Both the position numbers and the translations under genes were made by a program. A model generated the notes under the pieces. It did not search any database. It was given only the letters and a program-made list of their open reading frames with translations, and was not told the DNA's origin. A stretch of 64,000 bases of DNA from Streptomyces sp. SJL17-4 (GTDB lineage Bacteria; Actinomycetota; Actinomycetes; Streptomycetales; Streptomycetaceae): NCBI RefSeq assembly GCF_036826855.1, contig NZ_CP104578.1, positions 6,816,501 through 6,880,500 of the forward strand, in the 5' to 3' direction. Positions 42,569 to 49,364 of the stretch are shown piece after piece; the stretch's first letter is position 1, and each line of letters begins with the position of its first letter.

Positions 42569-43684
42569 ATGCCGCAGCACGTCCAGGGGGTCATCGCCCC
42601 CGGCAGGAACGAACCGGTACGGGTCGAGACGATCGTGATCCCGGACCCCGGCCCCGGTGAGGCCGTCGTGAAGATCCAGGCCTGTGGCGTCTGCCACACC
42701 GATCTCCACTACAAGCAGGGCGCGATCAACGACGAGTTCCCCTTCCTGCTCGGCCACGAGGCCGCCGGAATCGTCGAGTCGGTCGGCGAGGGCGTCACCG
42801 ACGTCGAGCCCGGCGACTTCGTGATCCTCAACTGGCGTGCGGTGTGCGGCCAGTGCCGCGCCTGTCTGCGCGGCCGCCCCTGGTACTGCTTCGACACGCA
42901 CAACGCCAAGCAGCGGATGACCCTGCTTGGGGGCACCTCCCGTGCCGGAGGCTACGGGGGAGGTACGGAGCTCTCCCCGGCCCTCGGCATCGGCGCCTTC
43001 GCCGAGAAGACCCTCGTGGCCTCCGGCCAGTGCACCAAGGTCGACCCCGCCGTCGCCCCCGAGGTCGCGGGCCTCCTCGGCTGTGGCGTGATGGCCGGCA
43101 TCGGCGCCGCCATCAACACCGGAAACGTCGGCCGCGGCGACACCGTCGCCGTCATCGGCTGCGGCGGCGTCGGTGACGCGGCGATCGTCGGCTCCCGCCT
43201 CGCCGGAGCCGCGAAGATCATCGCCGTCGACATCGACGACCGGAAGCTGGAGACGGCGAAGGCGATGGGCGCGACCCACACCGTCAACTCCCGCTCCACC
43301 GACCCCGTCGAGGCGATCCGCGAGCTCACCGGCGGCTTCGGCGCCGACGTCGTCATCGAGGCCGTCGGCCGCCCCGAGACGTACCAGCAGGCCTTCTACG
43401 CCCGCGACCTCGCCGGAACCGTCGTCCTCGTCGGCGTCCCCACCCCCGAGATGAAGCTCGAACTCCCGCTCCTCGACGTCTTCGGCCGCGGCGGCGCGCT
43501 CAAGTCCTCCTGGTACGGCGACTGCCTGCCCTCCCGCGACTTCCCGATGCTCGTCGACCTGCACCAGCAGGGCCGCATCGACCTCGCCGCCTTCGTCACC
43601 GAGACCATCGGCCTCGGCGACGTCGAGAAGGCCTTCGGCCGCATGCACGAGGGCGACGTCCTGCGCTCGGTGGTGGTGTTCTGA
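42569..43684 (+). CDS. mscR: S-(hydroxymethyl)mycothiol dehydrogenase with an in-frame insertion
   Basis: A 371-aa zinc alcohol dehydrogenase. Catalytic zinc site [11 protein letters not shown], structural zinc [15 protein letters not shown], Rossmann [12 protein letters not shown]. It oxidises S-hydroxymethyl-mycothiol, the adduct of formaldehyde with mycothiol. The family is usually about 361 aa. The extra residues [12 protein letters not shown] follow QRMTL where relatives go straight to [14 protein letters not shown]; they are encoded by a GC-rich palindromic stretch. The start is set at MPQHV. TGATG links it to the MBL gene downstream. Confidence 0.9.
   Translation: MPQHVQGVIAPGRNEPVRVETIVIPDPGPGEAVVKIQACGVCHTDLHYKQGAINDEFPFLLGHEAAGIVESVGEGVTDVEPGDFVILNWRAVCGQCRACLRGRPWYCFDTHNAKQRMTLLGGTSRAGGYGGGTELSPALGIGAFAEKTLVASGQCTKVDPAVAPEVAGLLGCGVMAGIGAAINTGNVGRGDTVAVIGCGGVGDAAIVGSRLAGAAKIIAVDIDDRKLETAKAMGATHTVNSRSTDPVEAIRELTGGFGADVVIEAVGRPETYQQAFYARDLAGTVVLVGVPTPEMKLELPLLDVFGRGGALKSSWYGDCLPSRDFPMLVDLHQQGRIDLAAFVTETIGLGDVEKAFGRMHEGDVLRSVVVF
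42926..42963 (+). repeat. Palindromic 36-38-bp insertion inside mscR
   Basis: CTTGGGGGCACCTCCC is followed by GGAGGCTACGGGGGAGG; ACCTCCC and GGGAGGT pair as arms. The type (GGGGGCACCTCCC) recurs in Streptomyces genomes as small mobile-looking palindromes. It adds 12 codons in frame. Confidence 0.65.
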
Positions 43685-44313
43685 TGGCCGCCCGCATCGA
43701 CCACCTCGTCACCTCCGGCACCTTCAGCCTCGACGGCGGCACCTGGGACGTCGACAACAACGTCTGGATCGTCGGCGACGACACCGAGGCGATCGTCATC
43801 GACGCCGCCCACGACGCCGAGGCCATCCTCGCCGCGCTCGACGGCCGCACCCTGCGCGCCATCGTCTGCACCCACGCACACAACGACCACATCGACGCGG
43901 CCCCGGCGCTCGCGGCCGCCACCGGCGCCCGCATCCTGCTCCACCCCGCCGACCAGCCGCTGTGGAAGCAGACCCACCCCGACCACAGCCCCGACGGCGA
44001 ACTCGCCGACGGCCAGGTCCTCACCATCGCCGGCACCGACCTCACGGTCCTGCACACCCCGGGCCACGCCCCCGGCGGCATCTGCCTCCACGCCCCCGAC
44101 CTGGGCACGGTCTTCACCGGCGACACCCTCTTCCAGGGCGGCCCCGGCGCCACCGGCCGGTCCTTCTCGGACTTCCCGACGATCGTCGACTCGATCCGCG
44201 CGAAGCTCCTCACCCTCCCGCCGGAGACGGTGGTCCGCACCGGCCACGGCGACACCACCACGATCGGAGCCGAGGCCCCGCATCTGGAGGACTGGATCAA
44301 GCGGGGCCACTGA
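43684..44313 (+). CDS. MBL-fold hydrolase coupled to mscR (S-formylmycothiol hydrolase candidate)
   Basis: 209 aa; CTHAHNDHIDAAPAL (H-x-H-x-D-H), TPGHAPGGICLH, FTGDTLFQGGPGATGRSFSDF and RTGHGDTT make a complete glyoxalase II-type dinuclear site. Its ATG shares the A of the mscR stop (TGATG), a strong sign of joint work. MscR makes S-formylmycothiol, which must be hydrolysed to formate and mycothiol; this enzyme is the natural candidate. It overlaps the convergent pseudouridine synthase gene by 17 nt. Confidence 0.85.
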   Translation: MAARIDHLVTSGTFSLDGGTWDVDNNVWIVGDDTEAIVIDAAHDAEAILAALDGRTLRAIVCTHAHNDHIDAAPALAAATGARILLHPADQPLWKQTHPDHSPDGELADGQVLTIAGTDLTVLHTPGHAPGGICLHAPDLGTVFTGDTLFQGGPGATGRSFSDFPTIVDSIRAKLLTLPPETVVRTGHGDTTTIGAEAPHLEDWIKRGH

Positions 44314-45223
44314 GAGCCAGCCGGCTCTCGAAGCGCGCCTCCTGACCCGTGAACGGGTCGGTGAACTCCAGCGTCCGCGCCAGCAGTCGCAGCGGACGCC
44401 GGAAGTCCTCCGGCCCGTCCTCACGGACCACCGGATAGATCGGATCGTCCAGGATCGGCAGCCCCAGGGCGTTCATGTGCACCCGCAGCTGATGGGTCCG
44501 CCCGGTGACGGGCACCAGCCGGTACCGCCCGAGCCCTCCCGCGTGTCCGACGAGCTCGATCCGGCTCTCGGCGTTCGGCTCGCCCGGCACCTCCCGGGCG
44601 GCCATCACCCCGCGCTCCTTCTCGATCCGGCTGCGCACCGTCACCGGCAGCTCCACCCCCGGCTCGTACGGCGCCACCGCCTCGTACTCCTTGCGCACCA
44701 GCCGGTCCCGGAACAGCGTCTGGTACGCCCCCCGGTCCTCCGGCCGTACGACGCACAGCACGAGCCCCGCCGTCAGCCGGTCGAGCCGGTGCGCCGGCTG
44801 GAGCTGCGCGAGCCCCAGCTCCCGCCGCAGCCGCGCGAGCGCGGTCTCCGTGACGTGCCGCCCCCGGGGCATGGTCGACAGGAAATGCGGCTTGTCGGCC
44901 ACGACGATCCGCTCGTCCCGGTACACCACCCCGACCGGGAACGGCACCGGCTCCTCCACGGGAAAGTCCCGGTGGAACCAGAGATACCGGCCCACGGTGT
45001 ACGGATCGTCCCCGGCCACCGGCCCGTCGACCCCGACGAACCGGCCCTCGCCGAGCATCTCCTCGATCCGCCCGGACCCGACGGCCACCCCGTACCGGTC
45101 GAGCAGATGCTCCCGCACGGTCCCCCAGACCCCACCCGGGTCCTCCGGCAGCCGCAGCCGCACGGGATCGATCCCGTCCCGCTGCGGCAAGGGCGCGACC
45201 GGCGCCTTCGCTCTCCGTCTCAC
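44297..45223 (-). CDS. RluA-family pseudouridine synthase
   Basis: 308 aa. The catalytic motif is PAHRLDRLTAGLVL (Asp in HRLD), with GVVYRDERIVVADKPHFLST before it and TGRTHQLRVHMNALGLPILDDPIYP after it. The enzyme isomerises uridine in rRNA or tRNA; the site is unknown. GTG at 45223 with GGCGGAG upstream is chosen. The upstream DNA holds a GTACAC repeat (45244-45262). Confidence 0.88.
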   Translation of the reverse strand: MRRRAKAPVAPLPQRDGIDPVRLRLPEDPGGVWGTVREHLLDRYGVAVGSGRIEEMLGEGRFVGVDGPVAGDDPYTVGRYLWFHRDFPVEEPVPFPVGVVYRDERIVVADKPHFLSTMPRGRHVTETALARLRRELGLAQLQPAHRLDRLTAGLVLCVVRPEDRGAYQTLFRDRLVRKEYEAVAPYEPGVELPVTVRSRIEKERGVMAAREVPGEPNAESRIELVGHAGGLGRYRLVPVTGRTHQLRVHMNALGLPILDDPIYPVVREDGPEDFRRPLRLLARTLEFTDPFTGQEARFESRLALSGPA

Positions 45224-45275
45224 GGCTCCGCCTCGTGACCGCACGTACACGTACACGTACACATGCTCATGCCGA

Positions 45276-45306
45276 AAGTCCCGGTCGATGAGATCGACCG
45301 GGACTT
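45276..45306 (-). terminator. Hairpin downstream of tRNA-Leu
   Basis: AAGTCCCGGTCGAT (45276-45289) pairs perfectly with 45293-45306 over a 3-nt loop. It begins 5 nt beyond the CCA of the tRNA on the minus strand, and ends the transcript there although the T run is short. Confidence 0.8.
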
Positions 45307-45310
45307 CGTG

Positions 45311-45398
45311 TGGTGTCCGAGGGGGGACTTGAACCCCCACGCCCGATAAAGGGCACTAGCACCTCAAGCTAGCGCGTCTGCCATTCCGCCACCCGGAC
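45311..45398 (-). tRNA. tRNA-Leu (GAG), CCA encoded
   Basis: Minus-strand gene from 45398. Acceptor GTCCGGG pairs with CTCGGAC, with one G-T pair. The anticodon stem CTAGC / GCTAG encloses loop TTGAGGT, so the anticodon is GAG (codons CUC/CUU). It has a long variable arm (TGCCCTTTATCGGGCG) as expected for leucine, then the T arm GGGGG-TTCAAGT-CCCCC. A73 is followed by CCA at 45313-45311. Confidence 0.97.
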
Positions 45399-45606
45399 AA
45401 GGTGTCTGTCTTCCTGGCCGCTGGGCCCTTCCGACGAGGAAAACCATAGCAAACATTCGGGGTGGCAGATCACCACCCCGGGGCGCCCCCGACGTGTGAC
45501 GGCCGCATGTCGGCCGAGGGCCGCCCTTGGGCCGGGAGGGGGCGACGCGGGAGGATGGGGCGAGGACCGAAGCAATCACGTGGGGCACGTAGTGGGAGGA
45601 AGCAGC

Positions 45607-46932
45607 GTGAGCGAGTCGAACACGGGCCGAAGCATCACCGCCGAGAACGAGGTCGTGGACCTCTGTCGCGACCTCATCCGCATCGACACCAGCAACTACG
45701 GCGACCACTCCGGCCCGGGGGAGCGGGCGGCGGCGGAGTACATCGCCGAGAAGCTCGCGGAGGTCGGACTCGAGCCCAAGGTCATCGAGTCGCACCAGGG
45801 GCGGGCCTCCACCGTCGCCCGCATCGAGGGTGAGGACCCGTCGCGGCCCGCCCTGCTCATCCACGGCCACACCGACGTCGTCCCGGCCAACGCCGAGGAC
45901 TGGACCCACCACCCCTTCTCGGGCGAGATCGCCGACGGCTGCGTCTGGGGCCGTGGCGCCGTCGACATGAAGGACATGGACGCGATGACCCTCGCGGTCG
46001 TACGGGACCGGCTGCGCAGCGGCCGCAAGCCCCCGCGCGACATCGTCCTCGCCTTCCTCGCCGACGAGGAGGCCGGCGGCACCTACGGCGCCCGGCACCT
46101 GGTCGACAAGCACCGGGACCTCTTCGACGGGGTCACCGAGGCCATCGGCGAGGTCGGCGGCTTCTCCTTCACCGTGAACGAGAACCTGCGGCTCTACCTG
46201 GTCGAGACCGCCCAGAAGGGCATGCACTGGATGCGCCTGACCGTCGAGGGCACGGCCGGCCACGGCTCGATGACCAATGACGACAACGCCATCACCGAGC
46301 TCTGCGAGGCCGTCGGCCGGCTCGGCCGTCACCAGTGGCCGGTACGGGTCACCAAGACCGTCCGCTCCTTCCTGGACGAGCTCTCCGACGCGCTGGGCAC
46401 CCCCCTCGACCCCGAGGACATGGACGGCACCCTCGCCAAGCTCGGCGGCATCGCCAAGATGGTCGGCGCCACCCTGCGGAACTCGGCCGCCCCGACCATG
46501 CTCGGCGCCGGCTACAAAGTGAACGTGATCCCCGGCCAGGCCACCGCGCACGTCGACGGACGCTTCCTGCCCGGTTACGAGCAGGAGTTCCTCGCCGACC
46601 TCGACCGGATCCTCGGCCCGAACGTGAAGCGCGAGGACGTCCACGGGGACAAGGCCCTGGAGACCAGCTTCGACGGCGCCCTGGTCGACGCCATGCAGCT
46701 GGCGCTGCGCGCCGAGGACCCGATCGCCCGCGCCGTGCCGTACATGCTGTCCGGCGGCACCGACGCGAAGTCCTTCGACGACCTCGGCATCCGCTGCTTC
46801 GGCTTCGCCCCGCTCCAGCTGCCGCCGGAGCTCGACTTCGCCGGCATGTTCCACGGTGTGGACGAGCGGGTCCCGGTCGACGGCCTGAAGTTCGGTGCCC
46901 GCGTCCTCGACCGCTTCATCGACGCCTGCTGA
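45607..46932 (+). CDS. M20-family metallopeptidase/deacylase
   Basis: 441 aa with the M20 zinc motifs LLIHGHTDVVPANAEDW, WGRGAVDMKDMDAM, FLADEEAGGTYGARHL and the C-terminal YMLSGGTDAKSFDDLGI. The central part contains the dimerisation lid (GTAGHGSMTNDDNAI). M20 enzymes cleave dipeptides or N-acyl amino acids such as succinyl-diaminopimelate; specificity is not visible. The GTG at 45607 follows GGAGGAA. Neighbours are chaplin genes, as in S. coelicolor. Confidence 0.88.
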   Translation: MSESNTGRSITAENEVVDLCRDLIRIDTSNYGDHSGPGERAAAEYIAEKLAEVGLEPKVIESHQGRASTVARIEGEDPSRPALLIHGHTDVVPANAEDWTHHPFSGEIADGCVWGRGAVDMKDMDAMTLAVVRDRLRSGRKPPRDIVLAFLADEEAGGTYGARHLVDKHRDLFDGVTEAIGEVGGFSFTVNENLRLYLVETAQKGMHWMRLTVEGTAGHGSMTNDDNAITELCEAVGRLGRHQWPVRVTKTVRSFLDELSDALGTPLDPEDMDGTLAKLGGIAKMVGATLRNSAAPTMLGAGYKVNVIPGQATAHVDGRFLPGYEQEFLADLDRILGPNVKREDVHGDKALETSFDGALVDAMQLALRAEDPIARAVPYMLSGGTDAKSFDDLGIRCFGFAPLQLPPELDFAGMFHGVDERVPVDGLKFGARVLDRFIDAC

Positions 46933-46993
46933 CGGCGCCGTACGCGGAATTCGTCCGGGTGTTTGTGTGTGACCGGAAAGAGTGAATGAACTC

Positions 46994-47056
46994 GGGGGCT
47001 CGTAGCCCCCACCATTCCCCCTCGTTACAGGTGGTGCGGTCCGCGGCTGGGACCGC
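46994..47056 (+). promoter_or_regulatory. chpH leader with two hairpins
   Basis: GGGGGCT-CGT-AGCCCCC (46994-47010) and GCGGTCC-N7-GGACCGC (47036-47056) are perfect stems in the 144-bp gap before chpH. The first may end the peptidase transcript; the second sits 20 bp before ATG, next to the strong AGGAGG site, and could affect translation. Confidence 0.6.
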
Positions 47057-47076
47057 ATTTCCAACTAGGAGGAATA

Positions 47077-47310
47077 ATGATCAAGAAGGTCGTCGCTGCT
47101 GCGGCTGCCACTGGCGGTCTGGTTCTCGCGGGTGCGGGCATGGCCGTTGCCGACGCGGGTGCCCAGGGTGCGGCCATCGGTTCCCCCGGTGTCCTCTCGG
47201 GCAACGTCGTCCAGGTGCCGGTTCACGTCCCCGTGAACGTGTGCGGCAACACGGTCTCCGTGATCGGGCTGCTGAACCCGTCCTTCGGCAACACCTGCGT
47301 CAACGCCTGA
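47077..47310 (+). CDS. chpH: Short chaplin ChpH
   Basis: 77 aa: signal peptide MIKKVVAAAAATGGLVLAGAGMAVA, then one chaplin domain ([43 protein letters not shown]) with two cysteines. It differs from S. coelicolor ChpH, as I recall it, at only a few positions. Short chaplins coat aerial hyphae as amyloid fibrils and lower surface tension. It has an AGGAGGAA RBS. It lies upstream of chpC in the same direction with a strong stem-loop between. Confidence 0.95.
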   Translation: MIKKVVAAAAATGGLVLAGAGMAVADAGAQGAAIGSPGVLSGNVVQVPVHVPVNVCGNTVSVIGLLNPSFGNTCVNA

Positions 47311-47344
47311 CGTTGAGCCTCGCCCCGTGAGGGTGTGAGCCGGT

Positions 47345-47381
47345 CCGGCCCCGGAGTGCGTGCCATGCACTCCGGGGCCGG
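47345..47381 (+). terminator. 15-bp perfect stem-loop between chpH and chpC
   Basis: CCGGCCCCGGAGTGC (47345-47359) pairs with 47367-47381 across a 7-nt loop. No T run follows, so it is a terminator/attenuator or mRNA-stabilising stem that would leave chpH transcript levels above chpC. Confidence 0.75.
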
Positions 47382-47449
47382 TGGCCATTTCCGCCCCGGG
47401 CGTTTCGCCCGGTGGCGCTCTTTCGAAGCCGATCAGGCAGGAACAAGCT

Positions 47450-48259
47450 ATGCGACAGGTCACACGCAAGGGTCTTGTCACCATTGCGGCAGCCGGCGGC
47501 GTTTTCGCCGCCGTAGGCGGCGGTTACGCGCACGCCGATTCCGGTGCCAACGGTGCCGCCACGAATTCCCCGGGCGTCGCGTCCGGAAATTCCGTCCAGG
47601 TCCCGGTGCACGTGCCGGTGAACGCCTGCGGAAACACCGTCAACGTCGTCGGACTTCTCAATCCGGCGATGGGCAACAAGTGCGCCAACACCTCCAACCC
47701 GGGCAAGCCCGGCAAACCGGGTGGCGGGTCCTCCGCCGACGGGCACACCAGCGACTCTCCGGGCGTCGGCTCCGGCAACAACGTCCAGGTGCCCGTGGAC
47801 GTCCCTGTCAACGTGTGCGGCAACAGCATCACGGGCATCGGCCTGGGCAACGCCGCCGCGGGCAACAACTGCGGCAACGGCATCGAGCCGACGCATCCGG
47901 GGAACCCCGGGAATCCGGGCAACCCCGGGAATCCTGGGAACCCCGGCAACCCCGGCAACCCCGGTAATCCGGGGAACCCTGGCAACCCGGGGACTCCTGG
48001 GAACCCCGGTACGCCCGGCACTCCGGGCACGCCCGGTACTCCCGGAACCCCGGGTACGCCCGGCAACCCGGGTACTCCCGGCGGGCCCGGTGACGGCGGT
48101 GGGTCGAACACCCCGAGCGAGCACAGCGTCACTCCGCCCCGTGCCGTCGAGGAGCTCGCCGAGACCGGTTCCGGTCCGCTCGGCGTGATCGTCCCCGCCG
48201 GGGCCGGTCTGCTGCTCGCCGGTGCGCTGATCTACCGCCGGTCCCGCGCCGCAGCCTGA
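47450..48259 (+). CDS. chpC: Long chaplin ChpC with collagen-like linker and sortase signal
   Basis: 269 aa. Signal peptide (to about residue 29), chaplin domain 1 (about 31-80), domain 2 (about 100-145), both with Cys pairs. Residues about 149-213 are Gly-x-Pro triplets, first GNP and then GTP, a collagen-like rod. Next come [22 protein letters not shown], the sorting signal LAETG (236-240), a hydrophobic helix and RRSRAAA. Sortase (E type, LAxTG) links it to the wall, so it displays two chaplin domains outside. The Gly-x-Pro rod is an expected spacer but unusually regular. Confidence 0.93.
   Translation: MRQVTRKGLVTIAAAGGVFAAVGGGYAHADSGANGAATNSPGVASGNSVQVPVHVPVNACGNTVNVVGLLNPAMGNKCANTSNPGKPGKPGGGSSADGHTSDSPGVGSGNNVQVPVDVPVNVCGNSITGIGLGNAAAGNNCGNGIEPTHPGNPGNPGNPGNPGNPGNPGNPGNPGNPGNPGTPGNPGTPGTPGTPGTPGTPGTPGNPGTPGGPGDGGGSNTPSEHSVTPPRAVEELAETGSGPLGVIVPAGAGLLLAGALIYRRSRAAA
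47894..48088 (+). repeat. Nine-base GNP/GTP codon repeats in chpC
   Basis: About 21 consecutive Gly-Asn-Pro or Gly-Thr-Pro triplets. Codon choice varies (ggnaacccn), so the peptide is under selection although the DNA is diverging. Length changes by slippage are likely between strains. Confidence 0.9.
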
Positions 48260-48286
48260 CCCGCGGCGTACGACGCACCACGCACA

Positions 48287-48311
48287 GGGGCCCCGCAGAC
48301 CGCGGGGCCCC
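48287..48311 (+). terminator. Terminator after chpC
   Basis: GGGGCCCCGC (48287-48296) and GCGGGGCCCC (48302-48311) pair over a 5-nt loop, followed by TTCTCGT. It may also serve the convergent DUF5703 gene. Confidence 0.85.
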
Positions 48312-48322
48312 TTCTCGTCGCT

Positions 48323-48511
48323 CTACCAGGTCGCTCGTACCTGGCGGATGATCCGCCGCTTCAGCCGCACTCTGCGGCTCCCGTCCCGGTGCAGGCTCAG
48401 ACGGTCCAACTCCCAGTGTCCGTACTCGGCATGGTCGGTCAGCAGCCGCGTCGCCTCCTTGCGGGAGACACCGCGCGGCACGTACACGTCGACAAATTCG
48501 TATTCCGGCAT
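48323..48511 (-). CDS. DUF5703 small protein
   Basis: 62 aa: MPEYEFVDVYVPRGVSRKEATRLLTDHAEYGHWELDRLSLHRDGSRRVRLKRRIIRQ. A short basic actinobacterial family (DUF5703) without known function, conserved at this place beside chpC. It diverges from the acidic hypothetical gene with 47 bp between starts. Confidence 0.85.
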   Translation of the reverse strand: MPEYEFVDVYVPRGVSRKEATRLLTDHAEYGHWELDRLSLHRDGSRRVRLKRRIIRQVRATW

Positions 48512-48558
48512 CGCATCTATTGTGCGGGCATGGGCCCGCTACGGATAGCGTGCGTCCC

Positions 48559-49251
48559 ATGTCTGATGCTGCGCAGCCCACCGCTGCCGAGGTACGTGCC
48601 GCCGCCGAGGCGGTCAAGGCCGCACTGGACCGTCACCTCACGGCGGTCGAACGCCGCACGGGTGACGACGACCCGGACGTCTACGAAGCCTTCAACGCCC
48701 TCGCCGGGGCGGCCGAGGCGTACGACGAACTCCTCTACGACCGCTACGACGAGGTCACCCCCTTCGAGATCCCCGGAGCGGACGGTTCGTTGCCGCCGTA
48801 CGCCGGACCCGACGAACCGCATGCACTCAGCCTCCTGATCCGCCGCGACTACGCCGTGGCGGAACCGAAACGTCTCCTCGCCCAGGCCCGCCGTATCGCC
48901 GAGATCGACGGCGAGGCGGACGCCACCGGGCCCGGCGCCCGTGCCGGGGTCTCGCCGCTCGCCGCGCTCGGGGTGCTCTTCGGCGAGTACGAACCGGACG
49001 AGATCGCCTCCCGGCACAAGGAGTTCGGCCTGGAGGAGGGCGACTCCACGCTGTGGGTCACCGCCGCCGAGGAGCTCCCGGAACCGGGGGAGTGGCTCAA
49101 CGCCCCCTTCGAGCACGCCGATCCGGAGCGGATCGTCTGCCGCTTCGACGTCAGCTCCGTCTTCGACGAGGACGACGACGAACACGACGACAGCGATGAC
49201 GGCGACAGCGACGACGGCGGCGGCGGCGGGGCCGGCGGCGCCGCCTCCTGA
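48559..49251 (+). CDS. Conserved actinobacterial protein with acidic tail
   Basis: 230 aa. The helical N-terminus is followed by FEIPGADGSLPPYAGPDEPHALSLLIRRDYAV and a C-terminal region FRFDVSSVF-type ending in a run of Asp (DEDDDEHDDSDDGDSDD) and Gly/Ala. Known only as a hypothetical, conserved next to chaplins. The acidic tail suggests binding to a basic partner. No signal peptide. Confidence 0.75.
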   Translation: MSDAAQPTAAEVRAAAEAVKAALDRHLTAVERRTGDDDPDVYEAFNALAGAAEAYDELLYDRYDEVTPFEIPGADGSLPPYAGPDEPHALSLLIRRDYAVAEPKRLLAQARRIAEIDGEADATGPGARAGVSPLAALGVLFGEYEPDEIASRHKEFGLEEGDSTLWVTAAEELPEPGEWLNAPFEHADPERIVCRFDVSSVFDEDDDEHDDSDDGDSDDGGGGGAGGAAS

Positions 49252-49283
49252 AGGAGCCGCGGGGGAGCGCGAAACGCGGGGAG

Positions 49284-49331
49284 ACGGCGGAGGGCCGGGA
49301 CACCACGATCGGTGTCCCGGTCCTCCGCCGT
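49284..49331. terminator. Large bidirectional hairpin terminator
   Basis: ACGGCGGAGG and the following CCGGGACACC (49284-49304) pair with 49311-49331; 20 of 21 bases match with a 6-nt loop. It lies between two convergent genes and can stop both. Confidence 0.85.
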
Positions 49332-49364
49332 TCCGCGTTCCGGCCGCGCCCCCGGGCCCCGCGC

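Noticed and set aside
45241..45262. GTACAC hexamer repeats as a regulatory array
   Set aside because: Only about three to four copies in 22 bp within the leader of the pseudouridine synthase; too short to support a function.
47870..48090. Repeats in chpC as a possible CRISPR array or minisatellite
   Set aside because: The period is a few codons with no unique spacers, and it encodes regular Gly-x-Pro triplets in frame.
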